From Acidisphaera sp. L21 (GTDB lineage: Bacteria; Pseudomonadota; Alphaproteobacteria; Acetobacterales; Acetobacteraceae), in the NCBI RefSeq assembly GCF_009765685.1, contig NZ_LMUY01000103.1, forward strand, positions 97,955 through 161,954: a DNA stretch of 64,000 nucleotides, in the 5' to 3' direction. The notes beneath the pieces were generated by a model. It was not told the DNA's origin. It saw only the letters and a program-made list of their open reading frames with translations, and did not search any database. The position numbers were made by a program, and so were the translations under genes. Numbering within the stretch: position 1 is the first letter of the stretch; each line of letters begins with the position of its first letter. Below, piece after piece: positions 1 to 7,031 of this stretch.

Positions 1-1
1 C

Positions 2-694
2 GGCTGCGGCACCCTGTCCAAATTGGCGGAAGTAGGCCGCGCGCCCGCCATGTCCGCCATCACCAATCCGACGGCGGATCCAAACTGGCGCCCCGTCAGC
101 ATGCCGATGCCCCGGCCGGAGATGGCGCCTACCCAGGTGAGCAGCCTATGGCGATCCGGCAGCCGAGCGTTCTTCAAGGACCAGCGCGCCGCCATGGTCG
201 GCGACATCCTCACCGTGTTGGTCAACATCTCCGACACCGCCAACCTGGCCAACGCTACCGGCGCCACCCGCACCGGGTCGGAAGATGCCGGCCTGCCGAA
301 CTTCCTGGGATTGGAGGCGCAGTTGCCGAAGCTGATTTCCAAGGCTCTGGACACCAGCAAGCTCATCAGTTCCAGCAGCACCAACGCCAACACCGGCACC
401 GGCACCATCAAGCGTAACGAGACAGTGACTCTGCGCCTGGCTGGTACGGTCACCCAGGTGCTGCCCAACGGCAACCTGGTCGTCGCCGCCAAGCAGGAGG
501 TTCGGGTCAATAATGAACTGAGAGAACTGCAGGTCAGCGGTATCGTTCGTCCACAGGATATCGCCAGCGACAACACGGTGGTGCACGATCGTATGGCAGA
601 GGCCCGGATCGCCTATGGCGGCCGCGGGACGCTCAGCGACCTACAGCAGCCACGCTACGGCCAGCAAGTCATGGACGTCCTAATGCCATTCTAA
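2..694 (+). CDS. flgH: Flagellar L-ring protein FlgH (5' end cut by window)
   Basis: FlgH is the outer-membrane lipoprotein that forms the L ring around the flagellar rod. The reading frame is open from base 2 and begins Gly-Cys-Gly-Thr-Leu; the Cys codon at bases 5-7 looks like the lipidated lipobox cysteine, so only the start codon and most of the signal peptide are missing. The body shows the family pattern: SLW near residue 42 of the visible part, a V-G-D-I-L-T-V-V-like segment, Ser/Thr/Asn-rich middle, NGNLV, and the C-terminal segment with I-V-R-P-x-D-I and A-R-I-A-Y-G-G-R-G. The family is certain; true start lies outside the window. It converges with dksA. Confidence 0.95.
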   Translation, partial: GCGTLSKLAEVGRAPAMSAITNPTADPNWRPVSMPMPRPEMAPTQVSSLWRSGSRAFFKDQRAAMVGDILTVLVNISDTANLANATGATRTGSEDAGLPNFLGLEAQLPKLISKALDTSKLISSSSTNANTGTGTIKRNETVTLRLAGTVTQVLPNGNLVVAAKQEVRVNNELRELQVSGIVRPQDIASDNTVVHDRMAEARIAYGGRGTLSDLQQPRYGQQVMDVLMPF

Positions 695-766
695 CCGAGA
701 ACGAGCGCTAGCCCAAAATGGGTCCGGCCAAAACGGCCAGATACAGCATCCTCATCGCGTCAGAAG

Positions 767-786
767 ACCCTTCCCGCCGGGAGGGT
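767..786. terminator. Hairpin between convergent flgH and dksA
   Basis: ACCCTTCCC (767-775) pairs with GGGAGGGT (779-786) with one bulged T and a 3-nt loop. It lies between the convergent ends of flgH and dksA. There is no U-run, so a role as intrinsic terminator is inferred from position only. Confidence 0.4.
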
Positions 787-830
787 TGGATGAGGGTCCG
801 CCACTGCAGTGTGACGATGAGACAAACGCC

Positions 831-1247
831 TCAATCGTCGCGATGCACCCGCTCCATACGCTCATGACGCTCCTGCGCCTCGATCGACAGGGTTGCGATG
901 GGTCGGGCTTCCAGCCGGCGAAGGCCAATCGGCTCGCCAGTTTCTTCGCAGAACCCGTATGTCCCGCCTTCGATGCGGGCCAGGGCCTGGTCGATCTTGC
1001 TGATCAGCTTGCGGGCGCGATCTCGGGTCCGCAGTTCCAGCGCCCGATCGGTTTCCACGCTGGCCCGGTCGGTAATATCCGCCTCGTGGATGCCGCCCTC
1101 GGACAAACTGGCGAGGGTTCCGTCCGCTTCACGCAACAGGTCGTTGCGCCAACGCAGCAGCTTTTGCCGGAAATACTCCGACTGCCGCGCGTCCATGAAC
1201 TCTTCGTCCTCGGCGGGGCGATAGTCTTGGGGCAGGGTTAGCATCAT
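831..1247 (-). CDS. dksA: RNA polymerase-binding transcription factor DksA
   Basis: DksA binds the RNA polymerase secondary channel and works with ppGpp in the stringent response; in alphaproteobacteria it is often found among flagellar genes. The protein has the N-terminal coiled-coil (FRQKLLRWRNDLL onward, with ADITDRASVE near the coiled-coil tip) and a C-terminal globular region GTYGFCEETGEPIGLRRLEARP. Only one cysteine of the classical four zinc ligands is present, as is common in alphaproteobacterial DksA. The ORF could start at 1256, but GAAGGA abuts that codon; the ATG at 1247 sits 8 nt after AAGGA and is preferred, giving 138 residues. Confidence 0.93.
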   Translation of the reverse strand: MMLTLPQDYRPAEDEEFMDARQSEYFRQKLLRWRNDLLREADGTLASLSEGGIHEADITDRASVETDRALELRTRDRARKLISKIDQALARIEGGTYGFCEETGEPIGLRRLEARPIATLSIEAQERHERMERVHRDD

Positions 1248-1421
1248 CAGTGCCATCCTTCGCGCTCCGGCCGCGTCCCGGCCTGAATGACCGGGTGGGC
1301 CGTTTCGCGGCTGTATAGCGATGCAGGTTCATGTCGCCAAGGGGACGGATGGCACGAATGTGGCGCAAAGAAGGCCGTCCGAGCCAGGTTTGGCGACATT
1401 CCATTCCGTGTCGCCAAACAG

Positions 1422-1823
1422 TCACATGGCGCGCCGGGCGATCTCCACTTGTACTCGCAGCGAAACGGCGCCCAGCGTCGCCCGCAATCCCGGATCGGCA
1501 GCCTCCGGACAATGCTCGGTCAGGGCACCCAGCCGTTCCAGCGTGCCTGGGTCCACATCGCCATCCAGCAATTCCCGTTGCAGCGCGGCCAGCCCCTCCA
1601 GCATCGCCTTGCCGTGCTTGCGCGCCTGGCGGTCCCGGGTTGCCCCGTCTTCCACCTGCTGCTGCAGCATCAACATGCCGTCCATCGACGTGGCGGACGT
1701 GGCCGCCGGGCCGGTGGCACCACTGGTGCCCGGCGTCGACACGGCAAAGCCGCTGCCACCTGCGACCCGACGTGCGCCGGCAGTCTGGATCGGAGGGCTA
1801 CTCACCCGCCCGACGCTCACCAT
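1422..1823 (-). CDS. fliX: Flagellar assembly regulator FliX
   Basis: FliX couples early flagellar assembly to activation of late flagellar genes; in Caulobacter it controls the sigma-54 activator FlbD. The predicted protein of 133 residues has a Gly/Ala/Thr-rich N-terminal half and a helical C-terminal half (LAALQRELLDG, LGALTEHCP, LRVQVEIARRA) typical of the family. The ATG at 1823 has GAGGT 7 nt upstream; the longer ORF to 1889 has no such signal. It is transcribed divergently from flgI, the same arrangement as in Caulobacter, and the shared upstream region carries the regulatory sites listed separately. Confidence 0.85.
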   Translation of the reverse strand: MVSVGRVSSPPIQTAGARRVAGGSGFAVSTPGTSGATGPAATSATSMDGMLMLQQQVEDGATRDRQARKHGKAMLEGLAALQRELLDGDVDPGTLERLGALTEHCPEAADPGLRATLGAVSLRVQVEIARRAM

Positions 1824-1859
1824 CCGAAAGACCTCATCGACCCGGCTCCTTCTACCCAT

Positions 1860-1878
1860 CCCGGCAAGTTCTGCCGGG
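1860..1878. promoter_or_regulatory. Palindrome resembling a Caulobacter ftr (FlbD-binding) element
   Basis: CCCGGCA-AGTTC-TGCCGGG is a perfect 7-bp inverted repeat with a 5-bp centre. It is 37 bp upstream of the fliX start codon and 51 bp upstream of the flgI sigma-54 element. Caulobacter ftr enhancers bound by FlbD have CCGGC...GCCG half-sites with an A-rich centre, so the match is suggestive. Binding by FlbD is inferred, and flbD itself is not in the window. Confidence 0.55.
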
Positions 1879-1929
1879 GCTTCTATCACCCGATCCGCAG
1901 AAATCCGCGGTTTACGGGGCGATCGAGGC

Positions 1930-1944
1930 TGGCACGCCGTTTGC
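1930..1944 (+). promoter_or_regulatory. Sigma-54 promoter for the flgI operon
   Basis: TGGCACG-CCGT-TTGC matches the sigma-54 consensus TGGCACG-N4-TTGC at every conserved base, with GG (-24) at 1931-1932 and GC (-12) at 1943-1944. It lies about 70 bp upstream of the flgI start and reads toward it. Class III flagellar operons in alphaproteobacteria commonly use sigma-54. Confidence 0.85.
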
Positions 1945-2012
1945 GCTTAACGGTTCCGAAGCCCCGACGGGGTCAGAGTGCCGCGTAAATCTAAACGAGC
2001 CGGAAAGAAGAC

Positions 2013-3113
2013 ATGCACGTGCGATCCCTATTGCTCGCCGCCGCGTTATTCCTGCTGCCCGCAACCGTGTTCGCGCAGGTGCGGATCAAGGATATCGCCG
2101 ACGTCGAAGGCATCCGGGAAAACCAACTGGTCGGCTACGGCCTGGTCGTCGGCCTGAATGGCACAGGCGACCGGTTGGACAACGCGGTCTTCACTCGCCA
2201 GTCGCTGATCGGCATGCTGGAACGGCTGGGCGTCAACACCCGCGACCAGGAATCCAAGTTGCAGACCAAGAACGTGGCCGCTGTCATGGTCACGGCGAAT
2301 TTGCCCGCGTTCGCCCGCGGCGGCAGCCGGATCGACGTCAACGTCTCCGCCCTCGGCGACGCGAAGGACTTGACGGGCGGCACTCTGCTCGTCACCCCGC
2401 TGCTCGGCGCCGATGGCGAGGTCTACAGCGTCGCCCAAGGCGCCCTGGCCACCGGCGCCATCTCCGCCCGCGGCGCTGCCTCCTCCGTCACCCGCAACGT
2501 TCCCACCTCCGCCCGCATTGCCAACGGCGCGACGGTGGAAAAGGAGGTCCCGTTTCAGCTCGGCAGCAAGGCGCAATTGCGCCTCGGCCTACGCAATCCG
2601 GATCTGACCACGGCGCGCCGCATGGCCTCCGTTATCAATGCAGCCCTGGGCGGCGGCATCGCCAGCGCACGCGATCCTCGGACCGTGGCGCTGGACCTGT
2701 CGGGCCGCGACATCATCGACACGCTGGGCCGGATCGAGGATTTGCGGGTCGAACCCGACAGCCCGGCCGTCGTCGTGATCGACGAAGCCAGCGGCATCAT
2801 CGTCATGGGCGCCAATGTCCGCGTCAGCACCGTGGCCATCGCCCAGGGTAACCTCACCATCCGCGTCACCGAAACGCCGCAGGTGTCGCAGCCCGCCCCG
2901 CTCTCCAATGGCACCACCACCACGGTACCCCGCACCAACGTCCAGGTGGACGATTCATCGGACAAACGACTCGGCATCATCAAGGGCAGTGTCACCCTCC
3001 GCGATCTGGTGGCCAGCCTGAACTCACTTGGAATAGGACCCCGCGACATGATCAGCATCCTGCAATCCATCAAGGCCGCCGGCGCCCTCCAAGCCGACCT
3101 ACAGGTGCGCTGA
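2013..3113 (+). CDS. flgI: Flagellar P-ring protein FlgI
   Basis: FlgI is the periplasmic protein of the P ring that acts as a bushing for the flagellar rod in the peptidoglycan layer. The 366-residue protein has a clear Sec signal peptide (hydrophobic LLLAAALFLLPAT then VFAQ), followed by the conserved mature start RIKDIADVEGIRENQLVGYGLVVGL and the C-terminal LVASLNSLGIGPRDMISILQSIKAAGALQADL. Length is normal. A GGAAAG ribosome-binding site lies about 5 nt before ATG. The stop overlaps the next start (TGATG), so flgI, the rod-binding gene and the flgN-like gene form one translationally coupled operon. Confidence 0.97.
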   Translation: MHVRSLLLAAALFLLPATVFAQVRIKDIADVEGIRENQLVGYGLVVGLNGTGDRLDNAVFTRQSLIGMLERLGVNTRDQESKLQTKNVAAVMVTANLPAFARGGSRIDVNVSALGDAKDLTGGTLLVTPLLGADGEVYSVAQGALATGAISARGAASSVTRNVPTSARIANGATVEKEVPFQLGSKAQLRLGLRNPDLTTARRMASVINAALGGGIASARDPRTVALDLSGRDIIDTLGRIEDLRVEPDSPAVVVIDEASGIIVMGANVRVSTVAIAQGNLTIRVTETPQVSQPAPLSNGTTTTVPRTNVQVDDSSDKRLGIIKGSVTLRDLVASLNSLGIGPRDMISILQSIKAAGALQADLQVR

Positions 3114-3412
3114 TGGACGCCCCGTCGATCACCACAACCCTGCCCCCGGCCCAGGTCCAGAAGGCCTGGAAGGCCGCGCAGGATTACGAGTCGATGACGC
3201 TGAGCCAGTTTCTGACCCCGATGTTCGACACCATCGACACCTCCGGTGGCCCCTTCGGCGGCGGCCAGGGCGAGCAGGCATGGAAGCCGATGATGATCGA
3301 AAACATCGCGAAGGGCCTGGAAAAGGCCGGCGGCCTCGGCCTCGCCGACCCCGTTTTTCGTCAGATGATCCACATGCAGGAGGTCAAGAACGGCCAAGGC
3401 GATAAGACATGA
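3113..3412 (+). CDS. Rod-binding protein, FlgJ N-domain type
   Basis: This 99-residue protein corresponds to the N-terminal rod-binding domain of FlgJ, which caps or scaffolds flagellar rod assembly. Like other alphaproteobacterial versions (CheL in Caulobacter) it lacks the C-terminal muramidase domain. Family features include KAAQDYESMTLSQFLTPMF, a Gly-rich stretch (GGPFGGGQGE), WKPMMIENIAKGLEKAGGLGLADPV and a C-terminal HMQE. It overlaps flgI by one base and the next gene by four (ATGA). A separate peptidoglycan hydrolase must act for rod penetration elsewhere in the genome. Confidence 0.85.
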   Translation: MDAPSITTTLPPAQVQKAWKAAQDYESMTLSQFLTPMFDTIDTSGGPFGGGQGEQAWKPMMIENIAKGLEKAGGLGLADPVFRQMIHMQEVKNGQGDKT

Positions 3413-3798
3413 CCCAAGATCTGGTCACCGCAGCCCGCACCCTTGCCGACACCATCGCGGTGGAGAACCAGGCGCTCGCCACGCTGAACCTTCAGGCCGC
3501 CGCCAAGTTGCTACCGCTAAAGGAAGCCGCCACCACCGCCTTCAACGCCGCGCAGAAGTTCGCCAGAACCACCCGCGCACCGATCGATGCCGAGGCCCTG
3601 CGCGATGCCGCCAAGCGACTCGACGCTGTGACGGAGGAAAATCGCCGCCTGCTGGAACGCGCTATTCGCGTGCAGAACCGCGTGCTGGGCATTCTGGCTA
3701 ACGCCGCCCGCGCCGCCGACCCCACGCCGCGTTACGGCCGCTCCGGCGCCTACGCCGCGCGCCCGACATCCAGTTGGGCCCTCACCGCCAGCGCATGA
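3409..3798 (+). CDS. FlgN-like flagellar protein
   Basis: A 129-residue, mostly helical protein (long Ala/Glu/Arg-rich helices from residue 1 to about 100, then a disordered Arg/Pro/Tyr tail). The pattern of TLADTIAVENQAL at the start and RRLLERAIRVQNRVLGIL near residue 80 resembles FlgN-type chaperones for hook-associated proteins, which are small, helical and poorly conserved. The ATGA overlap with the rod-binding gene supports a flagellar role. FlgN assignment rests on context and helical pattern, not on catalytic motifs. Confidence 0.6.
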   Translation: MTQDLVTAARTLADTIAVENQALATLNLQAAAKLLPLKEAATTAFNAAQKFARTTRAPIDAEALRDAAKRLDAVTEENRRLLERAIRVQNRVLGILANAARAADPTPRYGRSGAYAARPTSSWALTASA

Positions 3799-3829
3799 CG
3801 CCAGCAGTCCGGCGTGCTATCGCCGGGCT

Positions 3830-4786
3830 ATGGCAGACTTCAACTTCCTCCTGCCGGCGCAGGACCTCCCGCCCGAGGGAGGAAACGCCTATCTCGGCAA
3901 CCTCACCACGGCGCTCGCAGCGTTGGGTCATGGGATCTGGTTCGGCAATGGCCCTGGCAACGCGATCCAGGTGATCGACGGCCTGGCGCTCTCAAACATC
4001 CCGCCGGACCGGCTGCCCGGCGCCGTCGGCATCATCCATCACCCCACCGCCCTGGCCGCCGCCGCCGACCACGATGCGATCCGCGCGACCGAGCGGGAGC
4101 GGCTGCCGCGCCTGCGCCGGGTCATTACCACCAGCACGCCAGTCGCGACGCGGCTAACCGAAGAATTCGGCGTCGACGCAACCCGTCTAACGACTATCCG
4201 CCCTGGCGTGCCGGACGCGGTGCGCAGCCGCGGTTCCATACCGCCAGCCTGCAGTATCCTGTCCATCGGCAGCCTGGTGCCGCGCAAGGGCCACGCCGTT
4301 CTGCTGCAAGCCTTAGCCCGTCTGTTCGACCTTCCCTGGACCCTAGTGATCGCCGGCGACCCGGCGCGCGACCCGGACTACGCCGCCAGCCTACACGCCC
4401 AACTCGCCGCCTCCAGCCTCACCGACCGCGTCCGCTTTGCCGGCACACTCGACGCTCACGCGCTGGAGGCGGAGTGGCAACGAGCCGACATCTTCGCCCT
4501 CGCCACCGAATGGGAAGGCTACAGCGCCCCGATCGCCGAAGCGCTGCGCCGCGGCCTCCCGATCGCCGTCACCGCCGGTGGCAACGCTGCCGAATTGGTG
4601 AGCCCGGAGGTCGGCGTCGTCTGCACACCCGGCGATGTCACCGGGCTTTCCAAATCCATCCGCCGCGTGATCTTCGACACCGCGCTACGCGCCGACATGG
4701 CCAATGCTGCCTGGGACCTCGGGCAAACACTGCCGGGCTGGCAATCCCAGGCCGCCCTTTTTGTGGAGGCTACGCAATGCTTCTAG
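3830..4786 (+). CDS. Glycosyltransferase family 4 protein
   Basis: A GT-B fold glycosyltransferase of 318 residues that would transfer a sugar from a nucleotide donor to an unidentified acceptor. The C-terminal donor domain is clear: SIGSLVPRKGHAVLLQAL (about residue 145), VRFAGTL, and the E-x7-E signature region ATEWEGYSAPIAEALRRGLPIAVTAGG near residues 225-250. The N-terminal domain is short, so total length is below the usual 350-400. It follows the flagellar operon by 31 bp and overlaps the next gene by 10 bp, so it is probably cotranscribed. A role in flagellin or envelope glycosylation is possible but unproven. Confidence 0.85.
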   Translation: MADFNFLLPAQDLPPEGGNAYLGNLTTALAALGHGIWFGNGPGNAIQVIDGLALSNIPPDRLPGAVGIIHHPTALAAAADHDAIRATERERLPRLRRVITTSTPVATRLTEEFGVDATRLTTIRPGVPDAVRSRGSIPPACSILSIGSLVPRKGHAVLLQALARLFDLPWTLVIAGDPARDPDYAASLHAQLAASSLTDRVRFAGTLDAHALEAEWQRADIFALATEWEGYSAPIAEALRRGLPIAVTAGGNAAELVSPEVGVVCTPGDVTGLSKSIRRVIFDTALRADMANAAWDLGQTLPGWQSQAALFVEATQCF

Positions 4787-6033
4787 GCTGCATCGCCGAT
4801 GACTTCACCGGCGCCACCGACCTCGCTTCCACACTGGTGCGTGGCGGCATGCGAACCGTGCAACTCATCGGTGTCCCCACCGGCCCGGCGCCCGACGCCG
4901 ACGCCGTCGTCGTCGCGCTGAAATCCCGCACCACACCCGCCGCCGAGGCTGTGGCCGAAAGCCTCGCCGCGCTGCGTTGGCTGCAGGAAGCCGGCTGCCG
5001 CCAGGTCTTCCAGAAATACTGTTCGACCTTCGACAGCACCGAGGCTGGGAATATCGGCCCTGTCGGTGACGCGCTGATCGACGCGCTGGGCTGCGGCTTC
5101 GCCCTTGCCTGCCCGGCGTTTCCCGCTAACAACCGCTCCGTATTCCAAGGCCATCTCTTCGTTGGCACGGCGCTGCTCAGCGAAAGCGGCATGGAAAATC
5201 ATCCGCTGACCCCGATGCGCGACTCAAATCTGGTCCGCGTCTTGTCCCACCAGACCGAAGGAACAGTGGGACTGGTCCCGTGGGCCACCGTTACCCAGGG
5301 CTCGGACGCCATTCGTCGCGTGTTGAATGCGCTGAAGGAGCAGGGTCGTCGCTATGCCATCGTCGATGCCATCACCGAGTCGGATCTGATGGCGATCGGC
5401 GAGGCCGCAGCGCATCACGCCCTCATCACCGGTGGATCGGGCGTGGCAATGGGCCTGCCCGCCAATTTCCGCCGCGCCGGTCTGCTGGCCGAACGATCCG
5501 ACGTCGCCACGCTTCCGCCCGCACCAGGCCATGCTGCCGTGTTGGCCGGCTCATGCTCCCGCGCCACATTGTTCCAACTTGGCGCCGCACGCGATCGCGT
5601 GCCTACGCTGGAGTTGGACCCGATCGCCACGCCCGATGCGACCGAATTGGCGCGGCGTGCACTGGACTGGGCCGATGGCAAGTTGGGCGACGTCCCACTC
5701 GTCATTGCCGCCTCCGCCCCCCCGGACCGCGTTGCGGCGCTGCAGGCAAAACTGGGGCGTGACCAAGCCGGCGCCTTGGTGGAAGAAACCCTCGCCATCG
5801 TCGCGGCTGGGCTGGTCAAGGCTGGGGTCCGCCGCATGGTCGTCGCCGGGGGCGAAACCTCCGGCGCGGTCGTCTCTCGCTTGGGCGTGCGCCAGCTCCG
5901 CATCGGCGCGGAGATCGATCCGGGTGTGCCCTGGACCTATGCTGAAGGCTCCGGCCCCCCGATGCTGCTGGCGCTGAAATCCGGCAATTTCGGGGGGCGC
6001 GACTTTTTCACGGGCGCATTCGACCTGGCCTAG
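4777..6033 (+). CDS. otnK: 3-oxo-tetronate kinase OtnK (four-carbon acid sugar kinase)
   Basis: Proteins of this family (formerly DUF1537) phosphorylate four-carbon acid sugars; OtnK makes 3-oxo-tetronate 4-phosphate. The 418-residue protein opens with LLGCIADDFTGATDLASTLVRGGM, the conserved N-terminal motif with the DD pair, contains KYCSTFDSTEAGNIGP, and ends with the Gly-rich ATP-binding segment VVAGGETSGAVVSRLGV and LALKSGNFGGRDFF. The start at 4777 follows GGAGG by 7 nt inside the end of the glycosyltransferase gene; the longer in-frame ORF upstream is only a shadow of that gene. The usual partners (OtnI, OtnC, LtnD dehydrogenase) are absent, so it is an orphan. Confidence 0.9.
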   Translation: MLLGCIADDFTGATDLASTLVRGGMRTVQLIGVPTGPAPDADAVVVALKSRTTPAAEAVAESLAALRWLQEAGCRQVFQKYCSTFDSTEAGNIGPVGDALIDALGCGFALACPAFPANNRSVFQGHLFVGTALLSESGMENHPLTPMRDSNLVRVLSHQTEGTVGLVPWATVTQGSDAIRRVLNALKEQGRRYAIVDAITESDLMAIGEAAAHHALITGGSGVAMGLPANFRRAGLLAERSDVATLPPAPGHAAVLAGSCSRATLFQLGAARDRVPTLELDPIATPDATELARRALDWADGKLGDVPLVIAASAPPDRVAALQAKLGRDQAGALVEETLAIVAAGLVKAGVRRMVVAGGETSGAVVSRLGVRQLRIGAEIDPGVPWTYAEGSGPPMLLALKSGNFGGRDFFTGAFDLA

Positions 6034-6042
6034 GCCAGGTCG
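6021..6042. terminator. Perfect palindrome over the otnK stop codon
   Basis: CGACCTGGCC-TA-GGCCAGGTCG is a 10-bp perfect inverted repeat whose centre contains the first base pair of the TAG stop codon of otnK. It is followed 16 bp later by a second hairpin. Together they likely end transcription from both sides of this convergent junction, though neither has a U-tract. Confidence 0.55.
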
Positions 6043-6058
6043 CAGCGTAAACTGAGTT

Positions 6059-6094
6059 CGACCGGGTGGTCGGCATCGCCGCCACACCCGGTCG
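6059..6094. terminator. Hairpin between convergent otnK and histone-like gene
   Basis: CGACCGGGTG (6059-6068) pairs perfectly with CACCCGGTCG (6085-6094) around a 16-nt loop. It sits just downstream of both converging genes, 5 bp from the end of the histone-like gene, and is a plausible bidirectional terminator. Confidence 0.6.
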
Positions 6095-6099
6095 CCAGG

Positions 6100-6681
6100 C
6101 TAGTTGATCGCGTCGCTGATCTGCGACGTGGTCGGTTCGGGCGGCACCACCTCCACCTTGGCACGACGCACCCGGGTGGCCTTCGGCGCAGGAGTCTTGG
6201 CAGGTGTGGCCTTCTTTGGCGCAGCCTTGGGTGCCACCGCCTTCGCAGGCGCTGCCTTCTTTACCTCGCGCTTCGGCGCAACCGCTTTCTTGGGGGTGGC
6301 AGCCTTCTTGGGGGTGGCAGCCGCCTTTTTTGGAGCGGTTTTCGGCGCAGCCTTTTTAACCGTCGGCTTGGCCGCCGCTGTCTTCGTTGCCTTGCCAGCC
6401 GGCTTGGCCGCAGCCTTCACCGGCTTAGTCGCCGCCTTGGTTACCGACGCCTTCTTCACCGCGGGCTTCTTTGCCGCAGCAGCCTTGGTCGCAGTTGGCT
6501 TCGCAGCCTTTGAAGGCGCCGGCTTTGCTGCCTTTGGTGCACCCTTGGCAGTTGTCACCTTCGGCGCGGCCTTTTTCGGCGCGGCTTTCTTCGCTACCGC
6601 TTTTGGGGCCGCCTTGGTCGCAGCCTTTGCCGTCGTTGCCTTTTTGCGGCGGGCGAGTACGTCCGTGTCTTCAGTGCTCAT
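6100..6681 (-). CDS. Histone H1-like alanine/lysine-rich protein
   Basis: A 193-residue very basic protein, after a short acidic N-terminus (MSTEDTDVLARRKK), made almost wholly of degenerate Ala-Lys-Pro units such as AAPKKA, AAKKPA and TPKKA. This resembles eukaryotic H1 tails and bacterial Hc1/Hc2/AlgP-type DNA-binding proteins and would bind DNA through charge. The C-terminus (VEVVPPEPTTSQISDAIN) is not repetitive. GAGGG lies upstream of the ATG at 6681. A 66-codon ORF ends across this start codon in an ATGA overlap. The internal repeats make its length likely to vary among strains. Confidence 0.85.
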   Translation of the reverse strand: MSTEDTDVLARRKKATTAKAATKAAPKAVAKKAAPKKAAPKVTTAKGAPKAAKPAPSKAAKPTATKAAAAKKPAVKKASVTKAATKPVKAAAKPAGKATKTAAAKPTVKKAAPKTAPKKAAATPKKAATPKKAVAPKREVKKAAPAKAVAPKAAPKKATPAKTPAPKATRVRRAKVEVVPPEPTTSQISDAIN

Positions 6682-6878
6682 GATTGAAATTCCCTCAGGG
6701 CCGTTTCGAGTCCAGTTGAAAGCGAACGGCCGCTGACGCGGCCAGTTCCTCCGGCCGCGAACGAAGCACCGGTAACGCCCGCGGGACGCGCAACCGGCCA
6801 CACGTGCAACGCGCAGCGAAACGACAGCGCACCACATGCCCAATAGACACGGGTCTTCGGGACGTAAAATCGGTACAT
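6678..6878 (-). CDS. Candidate leader ORF coupled to the histone-like gene
   Basis: The 66-codon ORF starts at an ATG preceded by GGAGGGAG with 6-nt spacing, a strong ribosome-binding site, and its TGA overlaps the histone-like ATG (ATGA). The peptide begins MYRFYVPKTRVYWACGALSF and is Arg/Gly/Ser-rich with no recognised domain. Two alternative frames are also open across this stretch, which is expected at high GC, so coding is supported only by the start signal and overlap. It could be a regulatory leader peptide controlling translation of the DNA-binding protein. Confidence 0.4.
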   Translation of the reverse strand: MYRFYVPKTRVYWACGALSFRCALHVWPVARPAGVTGASFAAGGTGRVSGRSLSTGLETALREFQS

Positions 6879-6905
6879 AGACCGCTCCCTCCGCCATCTG
6901 CGTTA

Positions 6906-6930
6906 CGACCGGCTTCCATCAAGCCGGTCG
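6906..6930 (-). promoter_or_regulatory. Hairpin in the histone-like gene leader
   Basis: CGACCGGCTT-CCATC-AAGCCGGTCG is a 10-bp perfect stem with a 5-nt loop. On the minus strand it would form about 10 nt after the predicted transcription start, inside the long 5' leader. Read on the plus strand it is followed by TTTC, so a terminator for a plus-strand transcript is the alternative. Confidence 0.5.
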
Positions 6931-6947
6931 TTTCACATGCCTTTCCG

Positions 6948-6976
6948 CTATCTCGCGTGCGACGTTTTCATGTCAA
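6948..6976 (-). promoter_or_regulatory. Sigma-70-type promoter reading toward the histone-like gene
   Basis: On the minus strand TTGACA (6976-6971) is followed after 17 bp by AGATAG (6953-6948). The predicted start, near 6941, gives a leader of about 260 nt before the histone-like ATG, containing the hairpin and the leader ORF. The -35 is perfect, the -10 weak. The rest of 6879-7031 holds no convincing gene. Confidence 0.5.
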
Positions 6977-7031
6977 ACAAAAAACGACGCCATTACTTGG
7001 GCGCTTACCAATAAAACGATTTTTAGCCGCT

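Noticed and set aside
1331-2851. 506-codon plus-strand ORF
   Set aside because: It runs across fliX and flgI in another frame, has Arg/Pro/His-rich composition typical of GC-rich shadows, and contradicts two certain genes.
3814-4776. N-terminal 321 codons of the long ORF ending at 6033
   Set aside because: This part is a frame shadow of the glycosyltransferase gene; the real kinase starts at 4777 with a good ribosome-binding site.
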